Notes under the pieces: generated by a model
Database searches by the model: none
What the model was told of the DNA's origin: nothing
The model's input: the letters and a program-made list of their open reading frames with translations, nothing else
Assembly: GCF_000153325.1 (NCBI RefSeq)
Contig: NZ_CH724146.1
Coordinates: forward strand, 1,285 to 41,523
Length of the DNA: 40,239 nt
Direction: 5' to 3'
Origin: Photobacterium sp. SKA34
GTDB taxonomy: Bacteria > Pseudomonadota > Gammaproteobacteria > Enterobacterales > Vibrionaceae
Shown: positions 24,987 to 35,052 of the stretch, piece by piece
How the letters are laid out: each line of letters opens with the position of its first letter
Numbering within the stretch: position 1 is the stretch's first letter
Program-made: the position numbers and the translations under genes

Positions 24987-27305
24987 TTATTTTTTCTTCG
25001 CATTCGCAAAGGCTGCTGCAAACGCACCACCCATTCCGGCATTACCGTTATCACGTTGACGTGTTGGTTGTGATTGGCGAGCAGGGCGTGGGGCATTATC
25101 ACGAGGCTGACGTGCTGGTTTTTCTTGACCTGGCTCATCAGATAAACGCATCGACATACCAATACGTTTACGCGGTAAATCCACTTCCATCACCTTCACT
25201 TTAACGACATCACCGGCTTTTACCACTTCACGTGGATCAGAGATAAACTTATCTGATAAAGCTGAAATGTGGACTAAGCCATCTTGGTGTACGCCGACAT
25301 CAACAAAAGCACCGAAGTTAGTCACGTTAGTGATCACGCCTTCTAGTACCATTCCAGGGATGAGATCTTTTACTTCATTAACACCTTCAGCGAAGGTAGC
25401 TGTTTTAAACTCAGGACGAGGATCTCGACCGGGTTTATCCAGCTCGCTAATGATGTCGGTTACCGTAGGCAAGCCGAAATCAGTATCGGTGTAGTCAGCC
25501 GCTTTTAAGTTACGTAGGAAATCAGTATTACCGATTATCGCATCTACGGGTTTATCGTTCGCAGCAGAAATAGCTTTTACTACCGCATAAGATTCAGGGT
25601 GAACCGCAGAGCTATCAAGTGGGTTTTTACCATTCATGATACGTAAAAATCCAGCACACTGCTCAAACGCTTTTGGTCCTAAACGTCCGACTTTTTTTAG
25701 TGCCGTACGCGCATTAAAGCGACCATTTTCATCACGGTAGTTCACGATGTTTTGTGCGATGGTTGTGTTCAAACCTGCCACGCGCGTCAGTAATGCAGCA
25801 GATGCGGTATTAACATCCACCCCCACGGCGTTCACACAGTCTTCTACGACAGCATCGAGGCGTTTAGCTAGCATACTTTGGCTAACATCGTGCTGGTATT
25901 GACCGACACCGATAGATTTCGGATCAATTTTCACTAACTCTGCCAATGGATCTTGTAGACGACGACCGATAGATACCGCGCCACGGATTGAAACATCTAG
26001 GTTTGGGAATTCATTAGCGGCAAGCTCTGATGCTGAATACACTGATGCACCGGCTTCGCTCACCATTACGCTCTGTACTTTTAGGTTATTATCTTTAAGT
26101 AGCTTGGCGACAAACGCGTCTGTTTCACGTGAAGCAGTACCATTACCAATCGCAATTAAGTTAACGTTATGCTTGTTGATTAAGGCTAAAACGACTTTGC
26201 TTGATTCGGCAATCTTGTTGTGGGGTTGGTGCGGGTAGATGGTGGCAGTATCGAGCAACTTACCGGTTTCATCAACCACTGCAATCTTACTGCCTGTACG
26301 TAAACCAGGATCAAGCGCTAATGTTACGCGAGGGCCAGCAGGGGCAGCCATCAATAGATCTTTGAGGTTGTCGGCGAATACTTGCATCGCGCCATCTTCG
26401 GCTTTTTCACGTAGTGCGCTCATCAGTTCGGTTTCCATGTGCATTAAAATCTTAATGCGCCATGCCCAACTTATTACTTGTTTGCGCCATAGATCGGCTG
26501 CAGCTGTACCCAGTTTTACACCGTAGTGTTCGGCAATAATCACTTCACAGTAAGAGCCTCGCACGCTTTCGTCTTGGTTGGGATCTGCATTCAATGCTAA
26601 TTGCAGGAAGCCTTCATTACGACCACGAAATAGCGCGAGTGCGCGGTGAGATGGAATGGTTTTTAATGGCTCGTTATATTCAAAGTAATCTTTAAATTTT
26701 GCACCATCGTGCTCTTTACCATCGACAAGGCGAGAAGTCAGCTCTGCTTGACCTTTTAGCTGGCGACGGATTTTATCAAGCAAGGTTGCATCTTCAGCAA
26801 AGCGTTCCATTAAGATTGCGCGAGCGCCATCCAGCACCGCTTTGGTATCAGCAAAGCCTTGCTCTAGATTCAAAAATTGTTCAGCTACTTGATCTGGGGA
26901 GTTGTCAGGTTGGCTCCAAAGCAGATCGGCTAAAGGCTCAATACCGGCTTCAATGGCAATTTGACCTTTGGTGCGGCGCTTAGGCTTGTAAGGCAAGTAA
27001 AGATCTTCAAGACGGGTTTTACTGTCTGCCGTCTTAATTTCAGCCTCTAGCGCAGGGGTCAATTTACCTTGCTCGGTAATCGATTTTAAAATGACCTGAC
27101 GACGATCATCGAGCTCACGTAAGTAACCTAAACGTGATTCTAAATTACGAAGTTGGGTATCATCCAAGCCGCCAGTGACTTCTTTACGGTAACGGGCAAT
27201 AAAAGGCACGGTGTTACCATCATCGAGCAGTGTGACTGCTGCATTGATTTGTTCATTTCGAACATTCAGTTCGCTGGCAATCAGCTGATTAATAGAGTTG
27301 CTCAT
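24987..27305 (-). CDS. tex: Tex (YhgF), S1-domain RNA-binding transcription accessory protein
   Basis: Conserved nucleic-acid-binding protein related to eukaryotic Spt6. The 772 residues show the N-terminal helical region ([27 protein letters not shown]), a YqgF/RNase H-like domain ([18 protein letters not shown]), a helix-hairpin-helix region ([18 protein letters not shown]) and a C-terminal S1 domain ([31 protein letters not shown]). The extreme C-terminus is a basic, Arg/Gln/Pro-rich tail ending in an Ala-rich stretch. The position next to greB and ompR-envZ matches the E. coli yhgF-greB-ompR-envZ locus. Confidence 0.96.
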   Translation of the reverse strand: MSNSINQLIASELNVRNEQINAAVTLLDDGNTVPFIARYRKEVTGGLDDTQLRNLESRLGYLRELDDRRQVILKSITEQGKLTPALEAEIKTADSKTRLEDLYLPYKPKRRTKGQIAIEAGIEPLADLLWSQPDNSPDQVAEQFLNLEQGFADTKAVLDGARAILMERFAEDATLLDKIRRQLKGQAELTSRLVDGKEHDGAKFKDYFEYNEPLKTIPSHRALALFRGRNEGFLQLALNADPNQDESVRGSYCEVIIAEHYGVKLGTAAADLWRKQVISWAWRIKILMHMETELMSALREKAEDGAMQVFADNLKDLLMAAPAGPRVTLALDPGLRTGSKIAVVDETGKLLDTATIYPHQPHNKIAESSKVVLALINKHNVNLIAIGNGTASRETDAFVAKLLKDNNLKVQSVMVSEAGASVYSASELAANEFPNLDVSIRGAVSIGRRLQDPLAELVKIDPKSIGVGQYQHDVSQSMLAKRLDAVVEDCVNAVGVDVNTASAALLTRVAGLNTTIAQNIVNYRDENGRFNARTALKKVGRLGPKAFEQCAGFLRIMNGKNPLDSSAVHPESYAVVKAISAANDKPVDAIIGNTDFLRNLKAADYTDTDFGLPTVTDIISELDKPGRDPRPEFKTATFAEGVNEVKDLIPGMVLEGVITNVTNFGAFVDVGVHQDGLVHISALSDKFISDPREVVKAGDVVKVKVMEVDLPRKRIGMSMRLSDEPGQEKPARQPRDNAPRPARQSQPTRQRDNGNAGMGGAFAAAFANAKKK

Positions 27306-27415
27306 CCGTAGGTATCTCTTGTTTATCGTTAAGCTTACATTCTACGTCTCCCGATGAGGGTAGCAAGTTTACCGATGTTAAGTGTGTGTCAGTGAGCAGA
27401 AAAAAGTTCGGAAAA

Positions 27416-27442
27416 GAAGCCGTGTACATAACGAACGGCTTC
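27416..27442 (-). terminator. Probable terminator of greB
   Basis: The 8-bp stem GAAGCCGT (27416-27423) / ACGGCTTC (27435-27442) has an 11-nt loop and lies between the greB stop and the tex start. Read on the minus strand it is followed by TTTT and then CC, so the U tract is short and efficiency uncertain. Confidence 0.6.
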
Positions 27443-27468
27443 TATCGTATGCAGCAGTGATGATTTAA

Positions 27469-27951
27469 TTATTCAATGTCGGTGTCGTAGCGGATTTCAT
27501 TGATAAACCATTCTTTCTTGCCAAGCGGTGTGGTAACGACAATATCATCATCGACCTCTTTGCTGAGTAACGCTCGCGCCATGGGTGAATCAATCGAGAT
27601 ATAGTCGTTTCTGCCATAAATCTCATCAGGGCCAACGATACGAAAGGTCTTTGTTTCTCCCGCCTCATTTTCTATTTCTACCCAAGCACCAAAGAAGATT
27701 TTGCCGTCTTGTTGCGGCGAGTAATCAATCACTTTTAATACATCAAGACGTTTACGCAAAAAGCGTACTCGACGGTCAATTTCACGCAAGCGTTTTTTAT
27801 TGTATTGGTAGTCGGCATTTTCCGATCTATCACCCAAACTGGCAGCCCAAGTGACTTTCTTGGTCACTTCAGGGCGGTCTTCACGCCATAAGAAATCAAG
27901 TTCTTTTTTTAATTTATTGTAACCTTCACGCGTCACTAGGTTGGTTCTCAT
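27469..27951 (-). CDS. greB: GreB, transcript cleavage factor
   Basis: Binds the RNA polymerase secondary channel and stimulates cleavage of backtracked transcripts. The 160-residue protein has an N-terminal coiled-coil with the acidic tip GDRSENADY (the Asp and Glu that coordinate catalytic Mg2+) and a C-terminal FKBP-like domain (FRIVGPDEIYGRNDYISIDSPMARALLSKEVDD). The longer, basic coiled-coil and KKRLREIDRRVRFLRKRL favour GreB over GreA. AAGGA lies just upstream of the ATG. It is divergent from ompR across a 364-bp gap. Confidence 0.96.
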   Translation of the reverse strand: MRTNLVTREGYNKLKKELDFLWREDRPEVTKKVTWAASLGDRSENADYQYNKKRLREIDRRVRFLRKRLDVLKVIDYSPQQDGKIFFGAWVEIENEAGETKTFRIVGPDEIYGRNDYISIDSPMARALLSKEVDDDIVVTTPLGKKEWFINEIRYDTDIE

Positions 27952-28315
27952 AGCTATCCTTATAACATGACGTGAACGAGGAATAGGGCGATGATCTAAC
28001 GCTTAGACGGATGGGTCAATAAGCGCAATAATAAATTGTCGCGGTAAGTTTCAAATTATGTAGAAATAAAGATGAGATATGACAGGGGAGCGGTGTCATT
28101 TTTCTAAGGTAAAGTAGACTGCAACCCTAGTTTTCACTTCATTTTAGCTATTTTATAATTACTTAATTGACTCAGACGCTTATCTGGCGCATAAAACGCA
28201 TATACATACTCTGTTACATATTTGCCTGAAAAAAACGCAGGAAATTCTGAGTCTGTTTAGTGAGCTGACGTACACTACGGCAAAAGCTCAAGACCTCGAC
28301 CGCTGAAGGTGGATT
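27952..28315. other. greB-ompR divergent intergenic region
   Basis: A 364-bp non-coding gap. It must contain the promoters of greB and of ompR-envZ. It is AT-rich, and no operator, repeat or RNA gene could be recognised. The ompR ribosome binding site (AAGGTGG) lies at its right end. Confidence 0.4.
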
Positions 28316-29035
28316 ATGCAAGAAAATTACAAAATTCTGGTTGTTGATGATGACATGCGCTTGCGCGCGCTATTAGAACGTTATTTATTTGAGCAAGGAT
28401 TTCAGGTTCGAAGTGTGGCAAATGGCGAACAGATGGATCGTCTATTAGCCCGTGAAACGTTTCATCTAATGGTGTTAGATTTAATGCTACCAGGTGAAGA
28501 TGGCTTATCAATTTGTCGTCGCTTACGTAATGCTAATAACATGTTACCTATTTTGATGCTAACAGCAAAAGGTGATGAGGTTGATCGCATTGTGGGTCTT
28601 GAAGTGGGCGCTGATGATTATCTGCCTAAACCGTTTAACCCTCGAGAGCTGTTAGCGCGTATTCGTGCGGTACTACGTCGTCAAACCATTGAAGCACCGG
28701 GCGCCCCGAGTGTTGATAGCAAGATGATTGAATTTGGCGAATTCCGTTTAAACTTAGGCACGCGTGAAATGTTCCGTGGTGATGTTCCTATGCCATTAAC
28801 TTCTGGTGAGTTTGCGGTATTAAAAGCATTGGTTACTAATGCTCGTGAGCCAATGTCACGCGATAAGTTAATGAATATGGCGCGTGGTCGTGAATATTCA
28901 GCAATGGAACGTTCTATCGACGTACAAATCTCACGTTTACGCCGTATGGTTGAAGAAGATCCAAGCCGTCCACGTTATATCCAAACGGTGTGGGGTTTAG
29001 GTTACGTCTTCGTTCCTGATGGCCGCGAGGCGTAA
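28316..29035 (+). CDS. ompR: OmpR, response regulator of osmolarity/outer-membrane genes
   Basis: DNA-binding response regulator phosphorylated by EnvZ; controls porin and stress genes. The 239 residues comprise a receiver domain with acidic pocket DDD (11-13), phosphoacceptor Asp55 in VLDLMLPG and a conserved Lys in LPKPFNPREL, followed by a winged-helix effector domain (LTSGEFAVLKALV ... RSIDVQISRLRRMVEEDPSRPRYIQTVWGLGYVF). AAGGTGG precedes the ATG. The envZ start lies 3 nt after the stop, so the pair is one operon. Confidence 0.98.
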   Translation: MQENYKILVVDDDMRLRALLERYLFEQGFQVRSVANGEQMDRLLARETFHLMVLDLMLPGEDGLSICRRLRNANNMLPILMLTAKGDEVDRIVGLEVGADDYLPKPFNPRELLARIRAVLRRQTIEAPGAPSVDSKMIEFGEFRLNLGTREMFRGDVPMPLTSGEFAVLKALVTNAREPMSRDKLMNMARGREYSAMERSIDVQISRLRRMVEEDPSRPRYIQTVWGLGYVFVPDGREA

Positions 29036-29038
29036 GCC

Positions 29039-30373
29039 ATGCGTTTATCACCAAAAAGCACATTTGGTCGAACGTTAATCCTATTAGCTGGCTTGCTTAT
29101 CGCAAGCCAGATTTTTTCGTATCTGACCATTGTTAATTACGCCTTATTACCCAGCATTCAGCAATTCAACCGCATCTTATCTTATGAAGTAAAATTGATG
29201 CTTAACGATGAATTGGCAATGCCGGATGATCAATGTGTACATCTTGACCGTCCTCTTCGTCGTAAACTATTAGAAGAGTTAGGTCTAACCTTAGTCGCAC
29301 CTGATAGTGAAGCGGCCAAACCTTTCCATGATGCTATGCATATCGGTTATCTCAGTGAGCAGATGACCAAAGATCTTGGTTCACCAACCGATGTTCGTTT
29401 ATTGCTAGGTGCTGACAGTTATGTACTGTGGCTAAAAACCGATGCGATGCCGAATTTCTTAATGCGAGTACCGTTATCAGAACTTCAAGAAGAAGACTTT
29501 GCGCCGCTATTTCGTTATAGCCTGATCATTGCCTTTCTTGTGATTGCTGGCGGCTGGTTATTCATTCGGATCCAAAATCGTCCATTAATGGAGTTGGAAC
29601 AGGCTGCACTTATGGTGGGCCGCGGTGAAACGCCGCCACAACTCCCTGAGCAAGGCGCTTCTGAAATTCGTTCAGTAACCAAAGCCTTTAATCAGATGTC
29701 ACAAGGTATTAAACAGCTCGAAGAAGATCGTGCGCTGTTAATGGCAGGTGTTAGCCATGACTTACGTACACCATTGACCCGTATTCGTCTTGCAACAGAA
29801 ATGATGTCACCTGAAGACAGTTATTTAGCGGAATCGATGATCACTGATACCGAAGAGTGTAACGCGATTATTAGTCAGTTTATGGATTATCTAAAATCGA
29901 CCAAGAAGCAGGAAGAAGAAGAGATCGACCTGAATACCTTGTTGATTGATGTTGCGCATACTGAAGGCAGTTACGGTAAAACTATTGATCAGCAACTCGG
30001 TGAGATCCCTGGAACGGTTTCTGCTAATGCGGTTGCGCTTAAACGTGCAGTAGCTAATCTTGTCGTGAATGCACAACGTTACGGTAAAGGTTGGGTGAAG
30101 ATATCGAGTGGTGCTTCTGCTTATCGTAAATCTGTATGGTTCTGCGTTGAAGATGATGGCCCAGGTATTGCGCCTGATCAGGTCACTAAGATGTTCCAAC
30201 CCCTAACGCGAGGTGATGCTGCTCGTGGTAGTGAAGCTGAAGGGACAGGACTAGGACTTGCGATTGTGAAGCGTATTGTTGATCAGCATGATGGTGTTAT
30301 TTTAGTACGTAACCGCAGCGAAGGTGGTTTACGTGTTGAAGTGACGTTACCGTTACATAAGCTAAAGCTGTAA
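29039..30373 (+). CDS. envZ: EnvZ, osmosensor histidine kinase
   Basis: Inner-membrane sensor that phosphorylates and dephosphorylates OmpR. The 444 residues comprise a first membrane helix (about 11-33), a periplasmic domain (about 35-158), a second helix (about 160-178), a HAMP domain, the DHp motif [12 protein letters not shown] with phosphorylated His240, and an ATPase domain with N box ([11 protein letters not shown]), G1 (DDGPGI) and G2 (GTGLGLAIV). Translation is probably coupled to ompR. A strong terminator follows, shared with the convergent xanP. Confidence 0.97.
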   Translation: MRLSPKSTFGRTLILLAGLLIASQIFSYLTIVNYALLPSIQQFNRILSYEVKLMLNDELAMPDDQCVHLDRPLRRKLLEELGLTLVAPDSEAAKPFHDAMHIGYLSEQMTKDLGSPTDVRLLLGADSYVLWLKTDAMPNFLMRVPLSELQEEDFAPLFRYSLIIAFLVIAGGWLFIRIQNRPLMELEQAALMVGRGETPPQLPEQGASEIRSVTKAFNQMSQGIKQLEEDRALLMAGVSHDLRTPLTRIRLATEMMSPEDSYLAESMITDTEECNAIISQFMDYLKSTKKQEEEEIDLNTLLIDVAHTEGSYGKTIDQQLGEIPGTVSANAVALKRAVANLVVNAQRYGKGWVKISSGASAYRKSVWFCVEDDGPGIAPDQVTKMFQPLTRGDAARGSEAEGTGLGLAIVKRIVDQHDGVILVRNRSEGGLRVEVTLPLHKLKL

Positions 30374-30394
30374 GCCTCGCACAACATAAAATAG

Positions 30395-30430
30395 AAAAAG
30401 CCCACAGTGAGTTGCTTGCTGTGGGCTTTT
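30395..30430. terminator. Bidirectional terminator between envZ and xanP
   Basis: The stem AAAAGCCCACAG (30396-30407) / CTGTGGGCTTTT (30419-30430) has an 11-nt loop, with an A run before and a T run after, between two converging genes. Confidence 0.88.
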
Positions 30431-30444
30431 GTTATTATGTGGTT

Positions 30445-31848
30445 TTATTTTGCAGTCACTGCGTCACTAGGGTCATTTACTACCGCGTTATTAACTGTTT
30501 TTTCTTCAGGTAAGATTATGTTAAGCAAGATAGCAGTAATACCACCGGCAGCCATTCCTGATGAGAGAATACTTTTCACAATGTCAGGTAAGAATTGCAA
30601 AATCTCAGGCTTTTGTGAAATACCTAAGCCCATCGAAAAAGACAGTGCCATAATTAAAATTGCGCGTCGATCAAGCTCGCAGCGAGAAATTATCCGAATA
30701 CCTGATGCGGCAATCGTACCGAACATCACGATAGTAGCTCCACCTAATATGGGCTCTGGGATCAATTGTACAAGGCTTGCCACACTAGGAAATAAGCCGA
30801 GTAACACCAACATTCCAGCAACGAAATAACCAATATAACGGCTTGCAACACCAGTTAGTTGGATGATGCCGTTGTTTTGGCTAAAGGTAGAGTTAGGGAA
30901 GCTGTTAAGCACAGCAGCCATTGCTGAGTTAAGCCCATCAGCCAATACGCCACCTTTGATACGCTTTAGGTAGATGGGACCTTTTACTGGTTGTTCAGAT
31001 GTTTCGGAAGTGGCAGTGATATCACCAATAGCTTCAAGTGAGGTCACAGCAAAGACAATCACTAAAGGGATCAGCAAACCCCAATCAATACTTAGCCCGT
31101 ACTGAAATGGGGTTGGGATCGCAATTAAGCTATTTGAGATAGCAATATTGGTATTAATCATGCCTAACCACCAGGCTAATAAGGTGCCAGCCGTCATCGA
31201 AATAACAATAGAAGATACGCGTAGGTACGGGTTTTTTACGCGATTTAATAACACGATAAAACCAAGAACGGTACCAGCTAGTAATAGGTTATCAAGACTA
31301 CCGAAAGTACCATTTTCTATTGCAGTATAACCACCACCAATTGACGTTAAACCGATTTGAATAAGGGTTAAACCGATCAGTGTGACCACTATGCCAGATA
31401 CCAGTGGGGTAATGATGCGCTGTGCGTACTGCAAGATACGTGAAATAAATACTTCGGTAAAAGACGCTAAAAGAGTTGTGCCAAAGATAGCAGCCATCAT
31501 GGTTGGAATATCTGCGCCGCCAGCTTTAAGTGCCAGACCCGCACCAATGATAGGACCAAGGAAATTAAAGCTCGTGCCTTGGATCGATAATAATCCAGAG
31601 CCAACGGGGCCAAAGGTACGAATTTGAATAAAGGATGCAATCCCTGAGGCTAAGAGTGACATGCTTACTATGGTGTTAGTATCGCTGGTGGGGAGCCCTA
31701 ATGACTGGCAAATAATCAGTGAAGGGGTGATCACTGCAACAAACATAGCTAATAAGTGTTGGGTTGCTGCGAAAAGACTTTGGGCAAAAGGCGGGCGATC
31801 ATTTAACCCATAAACTAGATCGCTATTACGTTTTGGTTGGCTCGACAT
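30445..31848 (-). CDS. xanP: XanP-like xanthine permease (NCS2 family)
   Basis: Inner-membrane proton symporter for purine bases, most likely xanthine. The 467 residues form about twelve to fourteen helices. The match to E. coli XanP is close throughout: [25 protein letters not shown] at the start, [20 protein letters not shown], the NCS2 signature around [13 protein letters not shown], and [24 protein letters not shown]. The ATG at 31848 has AGGAAT upstream. In E. coli xanP also lies beside the recG end of the spoT cluster. A PurR-like operator lies about 170 bp upstream, consistent with purine control. UraA was considered, but the [13 protein letters not shown] and [11 protein letters not shown] segments fit XanP better. 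Confidence 0.9.
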   Translation of the reverse strand: MSSQPKRNSDLVYGLNDRPPFAQSLFAATQHLLAMFVAVITPSLIICQSLGLPTSDTNTIVSMSLLASGIASFIQIRTFGPVGSGLLSIQGTSFNFLGPIIGAGLALKAGGADIPTMMAAIFGTTLLASFTEVFISRILQYAQRIITPLVSGIVVTLIGLTLIQIGLTSIGGGYTAIENGTFGSLDNLLLAGTVLGFIVLLNRVKNPYLRVSSIVISMTAGTLLAWWLGMINTNIAISNSLIAIPTPFQYGLSIDWGLLIPLVIVFAVTSLEAIGDITATSETSEQPVKGPIYLKRIKGGVLADGLNSAMAAVLNSFPNSTFSQNNGIIQLTGVASRYIGYFVAGMLVLLGLFPSVASLVQLIPEPILGGATIVMFGTIAASGIRIISRCELDRRAILIMALSFSMGLGISQKPEILQFLPDIVKSILSSGMAAGGITAILLNIILPEEKTVNNAVVNDPSDAVTAK

Positions 31849-32013
31849 TGCCAGATTCCTGATTGTTTTGGCTCGTATTGCTTTTGTTACGCTGAATGGG
31901 CAACAAAGTGTCTAAGGCGTGTGTTTCTGTGATTGCTGTTACTCAGAACGTCAAAGACCACAATAGTTGAGCAGTTAAGAAGTCGAAGGGTATTGTAGAG
32001 AAGTTTTACTAAA

Positions 32014-32029
32014 TAGCAAACGTTTGCGT
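32014..32029. promoter_or_regulatory. PurR-type operator upstream of xanP
   Basis: TAGCAAACGTTTGCGT contains the perfect 12-bp palindrome GCAAACGTTTGC (32016-32027) and matches the PurR consensus ACGCAAACGTTTGCGT at 14 of 16 positions. It lies 166-181 bp before the xanP start codon. Repression by PurR with hypoxanthine or guanine is the likely consequence. Confidence 0.8.
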
Positions 32030-32095
32030 CCTGTTATTTGATAGTATTGATTTTAGTAAAATGGGGCTATATAAAATAAAAGAGAAATAAAGATC

Positions 32096-32120
32096 AAGGC
32101 CTACAATCGCTATAGGCCTT
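32096..32120 (-). terminator. Probable terminator of the gmk-recG operon
   Basis: The 8-bp stem AAGGCCTA (32096-32103) / TAGGCCTT (32113-32120) has a 9-nt loop and lies just past the recG stop. On the minus strand it is followed by T-rich but interrupted sequence, so termination strength is uncertain. Confidence 0.6.
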
Positions 32121-32129
32121 TGATAAAAA

Positions 32130-34211
32130 TTAAGCGTTTGAGTAGTTTTCTCGCTGTCCTAGCCAACGATCAATGATTGCTTTGGCGTTATCGGGGTAAC
32201 TGTCATGAATATAGCGAGCCAGCTTCTGCACTTGAGGGATCATGTATTGGTCACGGATAAGATCGGCGACTTTAAATTCAGCAATACCGGTTTGTTTCGT
32301 ACCTAATAATTCACCTGGACCACGAATTTCTAAATCTCGTTGGGCGATCACGAAACCATCACTGCTCTCACGTAAGACCCCTAAACGCTTTTGTGCAGTT
32401 TTAGACAGTGGTGCGTGATAAAGTAATACACAGTGACTCGCAACTTTTCCTCGACCGACACGGCCACGTAGCTGGTGGAGCTGCGCTAAGCCTAGCCGTT
32501 CAGGGTTTTCAATTACCATTAAACTGGCATTGGGTACATCTACCCCGACTTCAATCACGGTTGTGGCAACTAACAAATTTAGCTCGCCTGCTTTAAAGCT
32601 TGCCATCACCGCTTGTTTTTCTGCAGCTTTCATTCGCCCGTGTACTAAACCAATTTTTAAATCAGGTAGTAAACCTGTCAGTTCATCGGCAGTATCTGAG
32701 GCGGCTTGGGCTTCTAATACTTCAGATTCATCAATCAAGGTACATACCCAATAGGCTTGGCGCCCTTCATTAACGCAAGCCGATAGAATACGCTCGATAA
32801 TTTCAGGACGACGGGCATCGGGTAAGGCAACGGTTTGGATCGGTGTTCGGCCGGGTGGTAGTTCATCAATGACCGAGGTATCCATATCGGCATAAGCTGT
32901 CATGGCAAGGGTACGTGGAATGGGGGTTGCCGTCATGACTAACTGGTGTGGGTAGCGACCCTCATTGGCTCCTTTTTCTCGTAGCTCTAAACGCTGATGG
33001 ACACCAAATCGGTGTTGTTCATCGATGATGACTAGCGCTAAATTTTCAAATTTAACGTGGTCTTGGAATAAGGCATGAGTGCCGACCACCATCTTCACTT
33101 CACCGCTAGCAATACGGGCAAGTTCAGTTTCGCGCGCTTTGCCTTTCAGCTTACCTGCCATCCAGCCAACCTGAATACCCATAGGATTAAACCAGTTGGC
33201 AAAGTTGATGGCATGCTGCTCTGCCAGTAATTCAGTTGGTGCCATTAATGCGACTTGAAAACCATGTTCGATGGCGCGTAGGGCGGCAAGAGCGGCAACT
33301 AAGGTTTTACCTGAGCCAACATCACCTTGAACTAAACGCATCATAGGTTGCGGTTTAATAAGATCAGCTTCAATGTCAGCGACAACACGTTGCTGAGCTC
33401 CTGTTGGCGAGAACGGTAGACTATTTAGCAGTTGCTGCTTTAATGAATCTTTCGCTGCAAGTGGCCAAGCACTATGTTGTTGTCCCTTACTACGTAATGC
33501 CAGCATCGATAAATTTTGCGCTAATAATTCTTCTAAAATTAATCGGTGTTGAGCAGGATGCTTACCTGCTTCTAATTGATCTAATGAGATATCAGGTGTT
33601 GGACGGTGCATTGCACGTAATGCCTGCGCAAGCGTCATTTGACGGTCGTATAAACCTTCAGGCAGTAGTTCTGTCACCGCTGCCTTATCGAGCAAATTGA
33701 GCGCTTGGTCGGTTAAGTTACGCAGGGTTAGTTGACGTAAGCCATCAGTGGTTGGGTATACAGGTGTTAAGGTTTCTTCAACGCTCAGTTCGGTCGGCTC
33801 TGAGAAAATACGGTAATCCGGATGAATGATCTCAAGACCGAATTTACTGCCTTTGATTTCGCCGTAAGCTTTAACTTGTTTACCTTCAGCAAAGCTATTT
33901 TTCATTGCCGCATTGAAATTAAAAAAGCGCAGCGTGACAGAGCCTGTACCGTCTCCAATTTTTACGGCCAGCATTTTACGTTTACCGAAAGTAATGCTGG
34001 TATGGTGGACTTCACCTTGAACAGTCAAGTGTTGTCCAGGCATGGCTCGATTGATAGGCCAAATACGAGTGCGATCCTCATAGCGAAGTGGCAAATGAAA
34101 CAGTAAATCTTGGACATTATGGAGCCCAATCTTTTCCAGTTTCTCTGCCATTTTTGCTCCAACGCCAGAGAGTTCAGCTAGCGAAATGGTATTGAGGAGT
34201 TGTCCGCTCAT
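32130..34211 (-). CDS. recG: RecG, ATP-dependent branched-DNA helicase
   Basis: Superfamily 2 helicase that regresses stalled forks and processes Holliday junctions. The 693 residues comprise an N-terminal wedge/OB domain (LTVQGEVHHTSITFGKRKMLAVKIGDGTGSVTLRFFNF), helicase motif I GDVGSGKTLVAALAAL, motif II DEQH in VIIDEQHRFG, motif III MTATPIPRT and motif VI QLRGRVGRG, then the TRG segment near the end. The start ATG overlaps the trmH stop by 1 nt (TAATG), so the genes are coupled. Length equals E. coli RecG. Confidence 0.97.
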   Translation of the reverse strand: MSGQLLNTISLAELSGVGAKMAEKLEKIGLHNVQDLLFHLPLRYEDRTRIWPINRAMPGQHLTVQGEVHHTSITFGKRKMLAVKIGDGTGSVTLRFFNFNAAMKNSFAEGKQVKAYGEIKGSKFGLEIIHPDYRIFSEPTELSVEETLTPVYPTTDGLRQLTLRNLTDQALNLLDKAAVTELLPEGLYDRQMTLAQALRAMHRPTPDISLDQLEAGKHPAQHRLILEELLAQNLSMLALRSKGQQHSAWPLAAKDSLKQQLLNSLPFSPTGAQQRVVADIEADLIKPQPMMRLVQGDVGSGKTLVAALAALRAIEHGFQVALMAPTELLAEQHAINFANWFNPMGIQVGWMAGKLKGKARETELARIASGEVKMVVGTHALFQDHVKFENLALVIIDEQHRFGVHQRLELREKGANEGRYPHQLVMTATPIPRTLAMTAYADMDTSVIDELPPGRTPIQTVALPDARRPEIIERILSACVNEGRQAYWVCTLIDESEVLEAQAASDTADELTGLLPDLKIGLVHGRMKAAEKQAVMASFKAGELNLLVATTVIEVGVDVPNASLMVIENPERLGLAQLHQLRGRVGRGKVASHCVLLYHAPLSKTAQKRLGVLRESSDGFVIAQRDLEIRGPGELLGTKQTGIAEFKVADLIRDQYMIPQVQKLARYIHDSYPDNAKAIIDRWLGQRENYSNA

Positions 34212-34936
34212 TACTCGTTATTCTCCATTACGGGTTGGCGTTTTTTCACTTTCTTCGCTTGCATGGCTGCCCACCACACTTCATCAGCGACAATCTGACC
34301 TTGTTCATCGAGTTGTGGGTAAGGTAAGCCTTTTTGTTGCGCGACTTTAGCAAGAACTGGATGACCTCGTTCAAACAAAATACGGTTAACCACATCGTCT
34401 GGTAGTAAGGTTTTTTCACGCTCATACATACCTGCATTTTGGCGTTGGCGCTGTGCTTCGTACAAAATCAACGCGCTTGCTACTGATACGTTTAATGACT
34501 GCACCATGCCGACCATTGGAATAATGATATCCTGATCCGCCATTGCCAGCGCTTCAGCAGTGATCCCGTTTTTCTCTCCGCCTAAAATAACCGCTGTTGG
34601 CTTGGTGTAATCGACGTCACGAAAATCAATCGCAGTATCAGACAGGTTGGTAGCCAGTACTTGCATGCCTTGATCTTTTAATGTTTGTACGGCTTCAACC
34701 ATAGAATCATGGGTATCTAATTCAACCCAATTACGCGCACCTGCCGAAGTATGGCTTAATACTTTCATGTTTTCTTTGGGCCAAACGGCATGGACTTTAT
34801 GTACACCGACAGCATCAGCAGTGCGGATTATTGCTGAGACATTGTTAGGTTTATGGACTTCTTCCATACATACCGTCAGATCGGGCTGACGCGTTGCCAA
34901 TACTTGGTGGATACGTTGAAAACGATCTGGGGTCAT
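34211..34936 (-). CDS. trmH: TrmH, tRNA (guanosine-18-2'-O)-methyltransferase
   Basis: Methylates the ribose of G18 in tRNA D loops. The 241-residue SPOUT-class enzyme has motif 1 NNVSAIIRTADAVGV, motif 2 AVILGGEKNGI and motif 3 IPMVGMVQSLNVSVASALILYEA, which form the trefoil-knot SAM site. The C-terminal extension carries the family WWAAMQAKK-like basic tail. It lies between spoT and recG, as in E. coli (spoT-trmH-recG), after a hairpin that may partly separate it from spoT. Confidence 0.96.
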   Translation of the reverse strand: MTPDRFQRIHQVLATRQPDLTVCMEEVHKPNNVSAIIRTADAVGVHKVHAVWPKENMKVLSHTSAGARNWVELDTHDSMVEAVQTLKDQGMQVLATNLSDTAIDFRDVDYTKPTAVILGGEKNGITAEALAMADQDIIIPMVGMVQSLNVSVASALILYEAQRQRQNAGMYEREKTLLPDDVVNRILFERGHPVLAKVAQQKGLPYPQLDEQGQIVADEVWWAAMQAKKVKKRQPVMENNE

Positions 34937-34999
34937 GCATGTTACCTAATGAAAAAATGAGATAGGTTAATGATAATAATGCTTTATTGCCAAATACAC

Positions 35000-35023
35000 A
35001 AAACGCCCAATAAAGGGCGTTTT
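35000..35023 (-). terminator. Hairpin between spoT and trmH
   Basis: The 9-bp stem AAAACGCCC (35000-35008) / GGGCGTTTT (35015-35023) has a 6-nt loop. In the minus direction it ends in TTTTG, so it may partly terminate transcripts from spoT before trmH. Confidence 0.7.
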
Positions 35024-35052
35024 TATGATGAAAAATGTGCGTATCTTAACGC

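Noticed and set aside
28314..28511. Open frame antisense to ompR and similar long antisense frames elsewhere
   Set aside because: These are shadows of conserved genes on the opposite strand with no independent support.
31849..32130. Purine riboswitch upstream of xanP
   Set aside because: No conserved three-way-junction pattern was seen, and the perfect PurR palindrome explains purine control more simply.
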